Source: Mariniflexile maritimum
Lineage (GTDB): Bacteria > Bacteroidota > Bacteroidia > Flavobacteriales > Flavobacteriaceae
Reading direction: 5' to 3'
NCBI RefSeq assembly: GCF_009746565.1
Contig: NZ_WRPN01000005.1
Location: 1-64,000, forward strand
DNA length: 64,000 nt
Shown here piece by piece: positions 23,922 to 33,367 of this stretch (position 1 is its first letter; each line of letters opens with the position of its first letter). The notes under the pieces were generated by a model. The model was not told the DNA's origin. It ran no database searches and worked only from the letters and a program-made list of their open reading frames with translations. A program made the translations under genes and the position numbers.

Positions 23922-26839
23922 GGTTCAGACTTTATCAATGCCGCTAATTGCGTTTTATTGATACGTTCTTTAAATGAAATTTTAATGTTTTGGTCTTTGT
24001 AGTGTTCGCCTAATGCCTCAAAATACTTTTTGGCAAAATCAATCTTGCCTTTTTCATCTACTGGAATTGCGGTTGACGATTTGTAACCTTTGGCTTCCAC
24101 TACAAGAAATATTTTGTTGCCTTCGGTGCTTTTGATAGCATAGCAAAAATCGGGGTTGTAATCGCCCAATGGTGTTTTAATTTTCAGGCGTGGCAGTTTA
24201 CCGAAAATTTCAATACTGTCAATGTCGGGGTCTTGCTCCACAATTTCCAATTCAAAATCACTGTCATATTCAATTACTTCTTCAAATACCCATTTAGTTT
24301 TCAAAGAAAAATCGCCTGCAATTTCCTTTTGGAATTTGCCAATGCTTCCTGTATCTAAGTATGTTTTTCCTTTTTCGGTTTTGAATACGTTTGGCAAGCC
24401 TGTTCCGTTAATTCCGTCATACTTAATGTTTGCTTTAAGCATAGCAATTAAGTTCTTGTTGATTATTTCGGAAATTTCTCTTTGTGCCTGTTCAGGATTG
24501 TTGCAGAGCATTTTGGTTTTGAAATCATCACTCAACGCATTGAAAACCTTAACCACAAATGAAATAGGGGTTTTGGTGTTGTTGGACAAAGTGCGAACCA
24601 ATTCCAAATAATCAACTTTGCTTTTATATGAAACGGTGTCGGTTAGCTTTTCTGAAATTGCTCCCTGTTCGCCAATCTTGTTCACGTTTAATTCTGCACG
24701 AATGGTCTGCAATAGAATTTTCTCAATATTTACGGCTTCTATTTGCGTTTTTATGTTTTGTATCAGTTGGCTTTCTTGTTCTTCGGTCAAAGTATCCAAA
24801 ACATAAAAAGCATTTTTGTTGATTGCGTTCCATAGATTTTGAAACTCTTGCAAATGGGTTCCTTTTATAAAAACTTTCTTTTTCTTTGTAGGTTTATTAC
24901 CGTCTTGTACATATGTTTTTGTATCAGTTGCAAACAAGCTTTCTATGGCTTTTACTTGTTCTTCGGGCAAATTTTGAACTTTGAGAATGGCAGAGAAGTC
25001 AGGTGATTTTTCGTAAACATCAATGCCATCTACCGTAGCCTTAAAAACAATTATTTCTTTGTTATCAAGTGTTTTGAAAATATTTCGAACAGTTACATCA
25101 TCAAACCCCGATTTTTCTTTGAGTATTTTTTTAAGTTCTTGTTCCGTAAAGGTTTCAGAAATTAAGAATGAGTTGTTTAAAATCTCGTTTTGAATGGCTT
25201 CTACAAAGCCTTGTTCTTTGCTGGAAACAACCACGTCAAGGTTATTAATTTTCCAAAAAGCTTCTTGGTCGTAATTCAAATTTTTTAGTGTATATCGTTG
25301 CAAGTTTTGGTTTACGCAAATGCGCAAACCACGCCCAATTTGTTGCAGTTTTGATATGTCGCTTCCTTGATTGGATAGTTTGCAAATAGTAAATACATTC
25401 GGATTGTCCCAACCTTCTTGCAAAGCCCAAATGGAGAAAATGAAACGTGAAGGACTTTCAAATGAGAGTAGTTTCTTTTTGTCTCTTAAAATTTCATCAA
25501 CGCCTGCTTTTACTTTTTCGTCTGCATTCCCTTTATCGCCCGAAAAATAACCCTTGTGAACCTGCAAGGTGTTGTTGCTGTCAAAATCGTTTTGCAAAAA
25601 TTTATAATAATCGTTTGTTTGGTCAAGTTTGCTTACAACTTCGTTATATTGCTTTTTGTATTCTTCTTCAAATATGTTTTTGACTTTCGGATTTTCGCCA
25701 CGAAACAAACTGGTGTCAGCTTCCATAAAAAACAAAGTGAGTGCTTTTACGCCTTGCTCAAACAATGTTTTTTCTTTTTCAAAATGTATTTTGATGGTTT
25801 CTTTAATCATTGTCCGAAATGATTCGTCTGACAGAGAATAATCAACCTTTTCAATGGTGTCATCCGCTAAAACAATGGTGTCTTTGTTTATTTTCTTAAT
25901 GTTTTTACCGTTGAAAACAGCTCCAATACCTAATTCTCGTCTTGCAATAATTCCGTTTGTTAATGTGCTTACGTGAGCTATATTTTTAGAGCCAACTTTT
26001 TCTATGCCAATGAGTGTATCCGTATTTTCAATGACATCCTGCGTATAAACTACAATTTTCTTAACTAAGTTTTGGCGGAAAGAAGAAATGCTGTCTAAAA
26101 CGTAAGCCACATTTGAAAGAACTAAACTGTCTTTCTTTTTTGGAAATGTTGCTCCAAAACGCAAAAAGTAATTTTCAAATCCCTCAAAATAAGTTTTAAA
26201 GGCATTGCCTTCAAAACGGTGCGGTTCGTCCATGATCACAATCGGACGTAAGCGTTTCAAACATTCCAAATACGATTTTGGCGGTTCTTGATTAACTACA
26301 AATAATTCAGGTGCGTTCATCTCGCGTTCTAACGGACGGTTCAAAATATTGTCCTTACTATTAAATGAGCTTGGTGTCATAACCAAAACCGACAAATGGG
26401 AAGTGCCGATAAATTGTTTTACCGCAGAAAGATTGCCACCTTCGTAAACAAAAGTTTCAATTTCCTTTTCTTTTTCGTTGGCGTAAAAGCTCTTAAAGTA
26501 ATTTTTGGTGTCTTCTAAGTTTGTTTTTGTACCCTCACGAATAGGGACAGTAGGTATAAGAACAATAAATTTTTTGTAGCCGAAGTTTTTACTGAGTTCA
26601 AAAATGGTTTTGATAAACGTAAAGGTTTTTCCCGTTCCCGTTTCCATCATGATATCAATGTTATTGTTGTTTTGAACTGGGAATTTGTATTTGTTATTTT
26701 TTTGGTGTGCAATAAGCACATCACAAAAATTTTGTTTTTGGCGAAGGCTTTCAAAAAGATTGATAATGTTATTTACGCAGTCCTCTTGGTATGCTTGGAT
26801 TTCATATTGAAACTGTTTTGTTTCTGTTTTTGTAGTCAT
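23918..26839 (-). CDS. res: Type III restriction enzyme Res subunit (helicase-nuclease)
   Basis: A 973-residue protein with an SF2 ATPase. Walker A is METGTGKT (65-72), followed by KKFIVLIPTVPIREG. The DExx box is IMDEPHRF (about 205). Later motifs include WALQEGWDNPNVF and KLQQIGRGLRICVN (motif VI). The C-terminal endonuclease (about 880-920) has GDYNPDFCYAI followed by FLVVEAKG, a PD...ExK site. With Mod it should form a type III complex that hydrolyses ATP to communicate between sites and cuts unmodified DNA. It is intact and is the first gene of a res, GxxExxY, mod operon read leftwards. The domain order and length fit the family. Confidence 0.9.
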   Translation of the reverse strand: MTTKTETKQFQYEIQAYQEDCVNNIINLFESLRQKQNFCDVLIAHQKNNKYKFPVQNNNNIDIMMETGTGKTFTFIKTIFELSKNFGYKKFIVLIPTVPIREGTKTNLEDTKNYFKSFYANEKEKEIETFVYEGGNLSAVKQFIGTSHLSVLVMTPSSFNSKDNILNRPLEREMNAPELFVVNQEPPKSYLECLKRLRPIVIMDEPHRFEGNAFKTYFEGFENYFLRFGATFPKKKDSLVLSNVAYVLDSISSFRQNLVKKIVVYTQDVIENTDTLIGIEKVGSKNIAHVSTLTNGIIARRELGIGAVFNGKNIKKINKDTIVLADDTIEKVDYSLSDESFRTMIKETIKIHFEKEKTLFEQGVKALTLFFMEADTSLFRGENPKVKNIFEEEYKKQYNEVVSKLDQTNDYYKFLQNDFDSNNTLQVHKGYFSGDKGNADEKVKAGVDEILRDKKKLLSFESPSRFIFSIWALQEGWDNPNVFTICKLSNQGSDISKLQQIGRGLRICVNQNLQRYTLKNLNYDQEAFWKINNLDVVVSSKEQGFVEAIQNEILNNSFLISETFTEQELKKILKEKSGFDDVTVRNIFKTLDNKEIIVFKATVDGIDVYEKSPDFSAILKVQNLPEEQVKAIESLFATDTKTYVQDGNKPTKKKKVFIKGTHLQEFQNLWNAINKNAFYVLDTLTEEQESQLIQNIKTQIEAVNIEKILLQTIRAELNVNKIGEQGAISEKLTDTVSYKSKVDYLELVRTLSNNTKTPISFVVKVFNALSDDFKTKMLCNNPEQAQREISEIINKNLIAMLKANIKYDGINGTGLPNVFKTEKGKTYLDTGSIGKFQKEIAGDFSLKTKWVFEEVIEYDSDFELEIVEQDPDIDSIEIFGKLPRLKIKTPLGDYNPDFCYAIKSTEGNKIFLVVEAKGYKSSTAIPVDEKGKIDFAKKYFEALGEHYKDQNIKISFKERINKTQLAALIKSEP

Positions 26840-27005
26840 TTAATATCTCAAAAATTTGAATCGCTAAAATACCAATTTATCTTCGTTAATCTTTTTTTTT
26901 AATTCAATTCTTGTCAACCTGTAAAATAGGTAGCTTCGTGGTTTTAGATGGCTTCCCTTGCGCCTCACTCCCTATTACATATTGCGTAGCCAAAACCTAG
27001 TACCC

Positions 27006-27059
27006 AAAACCAACACCCAAAAAACAGATTGCTTTGGTCATGTTTACAGCGCAATGACG
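27006..27059. repeat. Dispersed intergenic repeat, right flank of the R-M operon
   Basis: AAAACCAACACCC, an A-run, CAGATTGCTTTGG and a tail with GCGCAATGACG. Same orientation and nearly the same wording as 21466-21537. Together the pair frames the R-M operon. Confidence 0.6.
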
Positions 27060-27210
27060 TTTCAACCCAAAACCCAAAACCAAACACCAAAAAATACGAT
27101 AAAACGTATAATTTTTAACATAAAAAAAGCGTAAATCACGGGGCTATTGTGTAAGTTTACACCAATTAATAACGTTTTAATACATTTTAAATGCGTTTTA
27201 ATTACGATTT

Positions 27211-27270
27211 GAGTGGGTGAGACCGCTCAAGACCTTATTAAATTTAGCTCAAAAAACGGGGTTCTAGCTG
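27211..27270. repeat. Degenerate second copy of the HU 3'-flanking sequence
   Basis: This stretch shares GAGTGG...CTCAAGACCTTATTAAA...ACGGGGTTCTAGCT with 27468-27524, immediately downstream of the HU-like gene, at a period of about 256 bp and in the same orientation. It reads as a duplicated gene end whose coding part has been lost, or as an RNA element repeated twice. Confidence 0.6.
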
Positions 27271-27289
27271 TTGTTTTTGAGCTTTTTTT
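27246..27289 (+). terminator. Orphan plus-strand rho-independent terminator
   Basis: A perfect 10-bp stem, AGCTCAAAAA (27246-27255) with TTTTTGAGCT (27274-27283), followed by TTTTTTA. The T-run is on the plus strand only, but no plus-strand gene lies upstream: both neighbours, res and the HU-like gene, are on the minus strand. It may end a small RNA starting somewhere in 26900-27240, or be left over from a rearrangement. Confidence 0.65.
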
Positions 27290-27453
27290 ATGCAAAACTG
27301 TTTCTAAAAAGTTGTAAAAGTTGTAAAAAACGTTGAATAAGGCGTGTTAAAACACCCTCGGCATCAGGTTTTCATGTCATCAGCATCAAAGAAATGGTTC
27401 ATCAGCATCAAACAATTGCTTCGTCCGCATGAAATTTATTCATTTTAGGGCAT

Positions 27454-27487
27454 AAAAAAAAGGCCCTGAGTGGTGAGAACACTCAAG
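27454..27487 (-). terminator. Rho-independent terminator of the HU-like gene
   Basis: On the minus strand an 8-bp stem, CTTGAGTG with CACTCAGG (one G-T pair), is followed by GCC and eight T residues. It begins 30 bp after the HU-like stop codon. It overlaps the 27468-27524 repeat, whose second copy has lost the T-run. Confidence 0.8.
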
Positions 27488-27524
27488 ACCTTATTAAACC
27501 TAGTAAATAACGGGGTTCTAGCTC
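27468..27524. repeat. HU 3'-flanking repeat, copy adjacent to the gene
   Basis: Contains CTCAAGACCTTATTAAA and ACGGGGTTCTAGCT, shared with 27211-27270. This copy includes the working terminator of the HU-like gene and overlaps its last codons. Confidence 0.6.
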
Positions 27525-27901
27525 GCTTTTCTAAAAATTAATTCGTTTAGCAAATTGCGTAAACGTTTACCAGGCCTAAACAAAATACGGGTTTTGGTAA
27601 TCGCGTTGGCATCAACAGCCAGTTCGGTATCTCTACCTTCTGAGCTTAAGCCCACTTGAAAATTACCCAAACGCCCTAATTTAACAATGCGCCCTTGTTT
27701 TAAGGCATCAATAATGTTGCGCTCCAACGAGAGCAGTACCGCATAACAATCGGACTCGGTTACGGTACATTGATACGAAATTTGCTCTGCGAGCGTATCC
27801 ATATCTACTTCACCATCTGCAATGGCAGCGGCATAGTACTTCTCAGGTAGGTTAACATCCTGAGGATTCTTTCTGGCTTGCGCCTTAAATTTAATAGCCA
27901 T
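27518..27901 (-). CDS. HU-like DNA-binding protein (Bacteroidota type)
   Basis: A 127-residue protein resembling the Bacteroidota-specific HU-related family of putative histone-like proteins: MAIKFKAQARKNPQD at the N-terminus, the central YAVLLSLERNIIDALKQGRIVKLGRLGNFQVGLSSEG, and a C-terminal ITKTRILFRPGKRLRNLL. The RIVKLGRLGNFQV stretch matches the HU core, and the positively charged arm fits DNA binding. Such proteins bend and compact DNA; many strains have several copies near mobile or variable loci. It is a single gene with its own terminator. It lies between the R-M operon and susC 2 and is not an obvious part of the GAG pathway. Confidence 0.85.
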   Translation of the reverse strand: MAIKFKAQARKNPQDVNLPEKYYAAAIADGEVDMDTLAEQISYQCTVTESDCYAVLLSLERNIIDALKQGRIVKLGRLGNFQVGLSSEGRDTELAVDANAITKTRILFRPGKRLRNLLNELIFRKAS

Positions 27902-28415
27902 TGGCTTAAAAAATTAAAAAATTAATATAATAATTTTGTCTTAGTATGCGCGTATAATGCATCTAACTGACCTTACTAAGTTTGTAAATTTTTTATACAT
28001 ATTAAAACAAACTTATAAACAAATCTTGCTAGTTTTTAACACTGTTTTAGTTAATAAAATTTGATAAAATTGTGCTTAATAATAGTGTTATTTTCAAATA
28101 ATTTCAAACTATTATTGCAGTTATTAAATTGTTGATAACGTACTATTTTCAAATATGGCGGTGAATTTATGGTAAAATAAACAGCTATAAATATACAGAC
28201 CTCTAAATTCTTTTCTTAATCTAACTATTTATAAGTACCGTTTGAGGAGAAGTTCTATTTAAAAAATGAACCCTACAAAAAAAAAGGTTTATTAGTAAAA
28301 AACACCCCTAAGATTGGATAGAATACTCCCCCTCACCAATAACTGATTTAACATAATATTGGCGTTTAAATTATATTCTATTTTTCAACTAAAACTTTAA
28401 CTAAATCAAGAACAA
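27902..28415. other. Divergent promoter region between the HU-like gene and susC 2
   Basis: A 514-bp AT-rich region without a supported gene. The right part holds the C-rich bipartite repeat (28304-28337) about 80-110 bp before the susC 2 start. The left part should hold the HU-like promoter; no box was convincing. No hairpin or riboswitch-like structure was seen. Confidence 0.5.
28304..28337 (+). promoter_or_regulatory. C-rich bipartite repeat, candidate HTCS site, susC 2
   Basis: ACCCCTAAGATTG (28304-28316), then ATAGAATACT and CCCCC (28328-28332) followed by TCACC. The C-runs are 23 bp apart. CCCCTAAGATTG is identical to part of the motif before susC 1 (11360-11371). The second C-run lies 88 bp before the ATG. 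Confidence 0.6.
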
Positions 28416-31337
28416 ATGGTAAAAAAATTAAATTTTTTGTCGCGTAAATTGAAAACTGCTGTGAGGTTTTTAATTTTACTGTTAGCTATGTGCCTTAGTA
28501 CAGGGTCTCTAAATGCACAATCATCAATTACAGTAAATGGAATTGTCACAGATGCCGAAGGCATAGGATTACCAGGTGCTACTATTTTGGAAAAGGGAAC
28601 ATCTAACGGATCTACAACAGATTTTGATGGTAATTTTAATATGTCTGTTGCAGGAAAATCTACTTTGGTAGTATCTTATGTAGGTTATAAGACCCAAGAA
28701 GTTGCAGTTAACAACAGAACTTCTATTGCTATTAAATTAGTAGAAGATGCTGCAGCCTTGGATGAAGTTGTGGTTGTGGGTTATGGCGCAAGGCGTAAAA
28801 GCGACCTTACAGGTTCTATTTCAAGCGTAAGTGCTAAAGATTTTGAAAATCAACCATTGGTAAGAGCTGAAGATGCGTTGCAATCGCGTACTGCGGGTGT
28901 AAATGTATCTAAAAATTCGGGAGCACCAGGGGGTGATATTAAAATCCGTATCCGTGGTTCTAATTCCATTACAGGAAACAACCAACCTTTAGTCGTTATT
29001 GATGGTATTATTGGTGGCGATCTTGCAAGTTTAAACACAAACGACATTCAAAGTATCGATGTGTTAAAGGATGCTTCTGCGACTGCTATTTATGGCTCAA
29101 GAGGATCTAATGGCGTTATCATGGTAACAACTAAAAGGGGAAAGTCTGGAATGCCCCAAGTAAATGTTAATTATTTTTTATCGTCGTCCGTAGTTCCTAA
29201 AAAATATGATCTATTATCTCCATCAGAATTTGTAGCCTTTGCTGGAGGTGCGGCCACCATAGTGAATGGCGGTGCCGATTATCAAGATGAATATTTTAGA
29301 CCTGCCATAACCAATAATGTACAAGTTACAGCAAGTGGTAAAGAGGGGCGCTTAAATTATTTTATTTCTGGAAATATGGTAAACCAAGAAGGTATTATTA
29401 TTAACACCGATTACCAACGTTATTCCTTGCGTAGTAATTTAAGTGTGGATATAACCGATAAGTTTACTGTGGGTTTAAATATTTATGGATCTAAAGAAGA
29501 TTCTCACAACTTAATTGCTGGTGGAACGCGAGGCGCCCAGGATGTTCGTGGTGGAGTACAAGCTATTTTAGGATGGAATCCAGCGGTAAACTATATAAAC
29601 CCTGACGGTACCTATAATTTACAAAATAGTTATGGTTCTATTTTAGTGAATCCAATTGCGGTTCAAAAAGAAAGAGATGGCAATGATGTTACTAACAATT
29701 TGAATACAAATTTAACTTTGGGGTATAATTTTAATGATAATTTTAATTTTACCTTGTTAGCAGGGTCCTCTCAGAAAATCCTTAATAGCGAAGTGTTTAA
29801 CGGTATTCCTGATGGTTCTATAATATTGCCGGCATCCGCTAATTTCGGCTCTCGAAGAACGGAAGATTACCAATTAAGTAATATTTTAACTTGGAATAAG
29901 GACTTTGGAACTACGAATATAAAATTAACTGGAATTTACGAATTGCAATCCTCCACTTTCAAATCTGCGGGTTTTAACTCTACAAATTATATTTTTTCAG
30001 GATTGAAAGATGCGTTTTATTTAGCTGAATTGGGTTCAAATCAAACCGTAAACGCTAATAAAAATAAAAGCGCTATCGATTCTTATGTTGTGAGAGCAGA
30101 AGTTAATTTTGCAGATAATTTATTTGCAACAGCAACCATGCGTGTTGATGAATCGTCAAGATTTCGAAAAGGAAACAGAACGGGTTATTTCCCATCAGTA
30201 TCTGCTGGTTACAACATTGGGAATTTGTTTTTAAAAGACGATTCGTTTTTAAACAGCCTAAAGTTTAGGGCAGGTTATGGGGAAACAGGAAATCAAAATA
30301 TTGCACCATATTCAACCTACCAAGAACTAGAAACAGGTATGAATTTTCCATTTAACGGAAGTGCGCTCAATATAGGTTTGGGCTTTGGTGGTCTAGTTGA
30401 TGAAAATTTGACTTGGGAAACTACGAAGCAATTTAATGCTGGTTTAGATTTTAGAATGGCTAATGGTCGCATAAATTTAAGCTTGGATTGGTATAAGAAA
30501 AACACGGTCGATTTATTGTTAGAAAAACCTGTTTTAGCATCCAATGGCGGTGGTACTATTTTAACAAACATTGGAGAAGTTGAAAATACGGGTGTAGATG
30601 TTACTTTATCAGCAACGGTAATTAATTCAGAAAACTTTAAATGGAACTCTGACCTAACCATGTCTTTTGTTAAAAATAACGTTGTTGATCTTGGAGGTCC
30701 CGATCAAATAGTAACACCAGCACCTTTTAATCCAGCTGGAGGATCATCCAACTGGTTTTTACTTAAAGTAGGAGAGCCATTAGGTAATTTTTACGGGTAT
30801 CAATATTTAGGGGCCGATGCCAATGGTGCTGCACAATACAGTACCGACCAAGGTATTATAGGTAATGGTACACCAAACTTTACTTGGGGTTTAAACAATA
30901 CATTAAGTTATAAAAACTGGGATTTAAACCTTTTGTTTAGAGGTGTTCATGGTTATGATGTACTTAATTCTACTTTGGGAATTATTAGATTGGCAACTGG
31001 TAACATTACAGTTCCTACAAGTGCAGAAGTATTGGACCCAGCTAGTCCAAAAACAGGAAATAATAATTTGAATTCCACCAGAAATATTGAAGATGGAAGT
31101 TTTATAAGATTAAGCAATCTATCATTAGGATATACACTTCCTAGTGTTAAAGGTTTTGCAAATTCGGTAAAAATATATGTAAGTGGACAAAACCTGTTCA
31201 CTATTACCGACTATAAAGGGTATGATCCCGAAGTTTCTTCAGTAGGCGTAACGAGTTCTGATGTCACAGCTTCATTTGATGCAGGTGCATTACCAAACCC
31301 AAGAACAGTCACTTTTGGAGTTAACATAGGTTTTTAA
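28416..31337 (+). CDS. SusC-like TonB-dependent receptor (pair 2)
   Basis: A 973-residue outer-membrane transporter. It has a long signal peptide (about 1-35, ending near GSLNAQ), the carboxypeptidase-D-like regulatory domain (GIVTDAEGIGLPGATILEKG), VVVVGYGARRKSDLTGS before the plug, the plug end SRGSNGVIMVTTK, and a barrel ending in VTFGVNIGF. It is paired with the SusD-like gene 19 bp downstream. It is about 80 residues shorter than the first SusC, and the two barrels differ clearly, so they are likely to import different oligosaccharides, for example differently sulfated or sized GAG fragments. The C-rich motif in its promoter suggests the same HTCS control as pair 1. The substrate is inferred from the neighbouring GH88, lyase and sulfatase genes. 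Confidence 0.95.
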   Translation: MVKKLNFLSRKLKTAVRFLILLLAMCLSTGSLNAQSSITVNGIVTDAEGIGLPGATILEKGTSNGSTTDFDGNFNMSVAGKSTLVVSYVGYKTQEVAVNNRTSIAIKLVEDAAALDEVVVVGYGARRKSDLTGSISSVSAKDFENQPLVRAEDALQSRTAGVNVSKNSGAPGGDIKIRIRGSNSITGNNQPLVVIDGIIGGDLASLNTNDIQSIDVLKDASATAIYGSRGSNGVIMVTTKRGKSGMPQVNVNYFLSSSVVPKKYDLLSPSEFVAFAGGAATIVNGGADYQDEYFRPAITNNVQVTASGKEGRLNYFISGNMVNQEGIIINTDYQRYSLRSNLSVDITDKFTVGLNIYGSKEDSHNLIAGGTRGAQDVRGGVQAILGWNPAVNYINPDGTYNLQNSYGSILVNPIAVQKERDGNDVTNNLNTNLTLGYNFNDNFNFTLLAGSSQKILNSEVFNGIPDGSIILPASANFGSRRTEDYQLSNILTWNKDFGTTNIKLTGIYELQSSTFKSAGFNSTNYIFSGLKDAFYLAELGSNQTVNANKNKSAIDSYVVRAEVNFADNLFATATMRVDESSRFRKGNRTGYFPSVSAGYNIGNLFLKDDSFLNSLKFRAGYGETGNQNIAPYSTYQELETGMNFPFNGSALNIGLGFGGLVDENLTWETTKQFNAGLDFRMANGRINLSLDWYKKNTVDLLLEKPVLASNGGGTILTNIGEVENTGVDVTLSATVINSENFKWNSDLTMSFVKNNVVDLGGPDQIVTPAPFNPAGGSSNWFLLKVGEPLGNFYGYQYLGADANGAAQYSTDQGIIGNGTPNFTWGLNNTLSYKNWDLNLLFRGVHGYDVLNSTLGIIRLATGNITVPTSAEVLDPASPKTGNNNLNSTRNIEDGSFIRLSNLSLGYTLPSVKGFANSVKIYVSGQNLFTITDYKGYDPEVSSVGVTSSDVTASFDAGALPNPRTVTFGVNIGF

Positions 31338-31356
31338 TAAAAAAAAATAGATAAAG

Positions 31357-32898
31357 ATGATACGAAATATTTTAAAAATAAATTTTTGGACCAAACTAAG
31401 CATCATGGTACTTTCGGTAGTCATGATGACATCCTGTTCAAATCTTGATGAAAATCCAGGTGAAGTACAATTAGCACCAACGGCTCTAACTTCCGATGAT
31501 GCTTTAGAAGCTGTTTTAACAGGCATGTATAGAAATCTTATGGAAGGAGGCGCGCAATGGGCACAATTTCAACTAGCGGCTTTTGGAGGTGATGACCTTA
31601 CTTCACATAGTGGACTTAATAAAATTGCTTTTAGAGAATCTGATTGGAGACGACAAACTTCGGGTACACAAAATATACAAATGGCCTATAACACGTGTTA
31701 CAATGTTATAACGCTTGCCAATATAGCAATAGATGCTAAAGCTAATATTATTAGCACCGATCAGGCAAAAGTAGATCGACTTATTGGAGAGGCTTATTTT
31801 ATGCGTGCATTTTCTTATATGCATTTAACGAAAACGTATGGTAGAGTACCATTACAATTAGTTTCAAACTCAAATGAGTTACTGCCAAGAGCATCATTTC
31901 TTGATATTTACACTCAAATTGAGTCCGATTTAAAACAAGCAGAAACATTACTGCCTAACGTATTTCCTGGTATTCCAGTAGTAGGCGCAAGACCTAATAA
32001 AGGAACCGCAAAAGCTTTTATGTCTAGATTGTATTTAAGTTGGGGAGGGTACCCAATTAAGGATGCTTCTAAATATGCGTTAGCGGCTAGTAAAGCCAAA
32101 GAGGTTATAGATAATGAAAGTACTTACGGATTTGGATTGGTTAGTAATTTTAGAGCGTTATGGACAGAGAAAAATCGTTTTAATCAGAATGAAAGTGTAT
32201 TTACTTTGGTAAGTTGTACACCTTGTGGCGTGCGTAATAGAACCATGGGTCGTTTAGGAATGCCTGCTGAAGCTGGAGGATGGAACGAGATTTTCAGTGA
32301 AATAACATTCTTTAAGGATATGCAGTTAGATGCCACTGCGAACGGCACAGAAAAGCGATTTAACGATACCTACGTTCTAGAACAAATACCAAGAAAACCA
32401 AGTTTTCCTATTGGAGCAAATTGGGAAACATGGTCTGATCCACACCCTTTATTTCGTAAAGTCTTGGGAGGTGATTTAACGGAGCCAGGATCAAACAACA
32501 CGATAGCCGATTTTAATATATATTTTATGCGTTATGCAGAAGTATTGCTAAATTATGCTGAAGCTACAGGGCGATCTGGAGGTAATGATCCAGCCGCTTG
32601 GAATGCACTAAACAGAGTAAGAAACCGTGCGGGTGCTACCACAACTTTAACAGCTGCTAATGGCACGTTAACAGATTTGGCGTTTGCAGAAAGAAAATGG
32701 GAATTTGCAGGTGAATATTTAAGAATGCACGATTTGGTAAGAACTGAAACGCTTTCAGCTTCTTTCGCTCGTAGATCGCCCGTGGAGACTGTGGATATAA
32801 AAAATAATATTCTACCGATAACGAGTGGTGGAGAAGAATTTTATTTTTCGCCGCTACCTCAAGCTGAATTGGATATATTACCAAGTTTGGGTAATTAA
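31357..32898 (+). CDS. SusD/RagB-like surface glycan-binding lipoprotein (pair 2)
   Basis: A 513-residue lipoprotein with lipobox VVMMTSC (Cys27) and a SusD-type start, CSNLDENPGEVQLAPTALTS. SusD features include GEAYFMRAFSYMHLTKTYG in the helical half, and YFMRYAEVLLNYAEATG and FAERKWEFAGEYLRMHDLVR near the C-terminus, where the family signature sits. It should cap the SusC partner encoded 19 bp upstream. A strong terminator follows 27 bp after the stop codon, so susCD 2 is a two-gene unit distinct from the degradative gene series that starts at 33477. Confidence 0.95.
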   Translation: MIRNILKINFWTKLSIMVLSVVMMTSCSNLDENPGEVQLAPTALTSDDALEAVLTGMYRNLMEGGAQWAQFQLAAFGGDDLTSHSGLNKIAFRESDWRRQTSGTQNIQMAYNTCYNVITLANIAIDAKANIISTDQAKVDRLIGEAYFMRAFSYMHLTKTYGRVPLQLVSNSNELLPRASFLDIYTQIESDLKQAETLLPNVFPGIPVVGARPNKGTAKAFMSRLYLSWGGYPIKDASKYALAASKAKEVIDNESTYGFGLVSNFRALWTEKNRFNQNESVFTLVSCTPCGVRNRTMGRLGMPAEAGGWNEIFSEITFFKDMQLDATANGTEKRFNDTYVLEQIPRKPSFPIGANWETWSDPHPLFRKVLGGDLTEPGSNNTIADFNIYFMRYAEVLLNYAEATGRSGGNDPAAWNALNRVRNRAGATTTLTAANGTLTDLAFAERKWEFAGEYLRMHDLVRTETLSASFARRSPVETVDIKNNILPITSGGEEFYFSPLPQAELDILPSLGN

Positions 32899-32925
32899 TA
32901 TACCCGTTTACTTGCTAAATAAAAG

Positions 32926-32957
32926 CCGTCTCAAAAATTAGAATTGAGACGGTTTTC
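32926..32957 (+). terminator. Rho-independent terminator after susD 2
   Basis: A perfect 9-bp stem, CCGTCTCAA (32926-32934) with TTGAGACGG (32944-32952), a 9-base loop and TTTTC afterwards. It closes the susCD 2 unit. Confidence 0.85.
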
Positions 32958-33367
32958 TTATTTATAATTTTTTGTATTGTTAGGAAAAATATTAAAAAAA
33001 CCGCTATACTATTAATACAAAAAAAGTGGTTGTAGCTATTTGGTTATCGTATATTTTTGAAATTCAGCTTACTCAAAATTTCAAATTCCCAAAGTGAATT
33101 TAATAGCTTGAAAGTGGAGTTTTCAAATTTAAATTAGCTGAGAATTTTTAATACTAATATTAAAAAATTGAAACAACCTTTTTTAATTGAATACATTATG
33201 TTGATGCATATTAAAATCAAATGGAATATCAGATTATAATGGAAGTTACCATGGCAAATGAATTAGTTGTTAATACAACAAGTTGTGTTCTATAAGTCAT
33301 GGTTGAATTACTGAAAAACAATCAAATTAATATTTTATTAAGATAAAAAACCCACAATAGGTCAATT

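Larger units (their letters stand above)
26840..27517. other. 678-bp non-coding region between res and the HU-like gene
   Basis: No credible gene. It holds the right-hand dispersed repeat (27006-27059) followed by CCCAAAACC-type repeats, the two copies of the HU 3'-flank repeat (27211-27270, 27468-27524), an orphan plus-strand terminator (27246-27289), and the HU terminator. A short tandem direct repeat around 27378-27413 contains CATCAGCATCAAA twice. The patchwork of repeats looks like a rearrangement scar. Confidence 0.6.

Noticed and set aside
24222-24611. Plus-strand open frames of 60-130 codons opposite res
   Set aside because: Antisense shadows of an intact helicase-nuclease gene with no recognisable domain.
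27211-27524. Possible CRISPR array from repeated units in this stretch
   Set aside because: Only two copies 256 bp apart, no regular spacers, no cas genes in the window.
33221-33293. 24-codon open frame starting MEYQIIMEV in the susD 2-GH88 gap
   Set aside because: Very short, no promoter or conserved feature, in AT-rich DNA; treated as chance.
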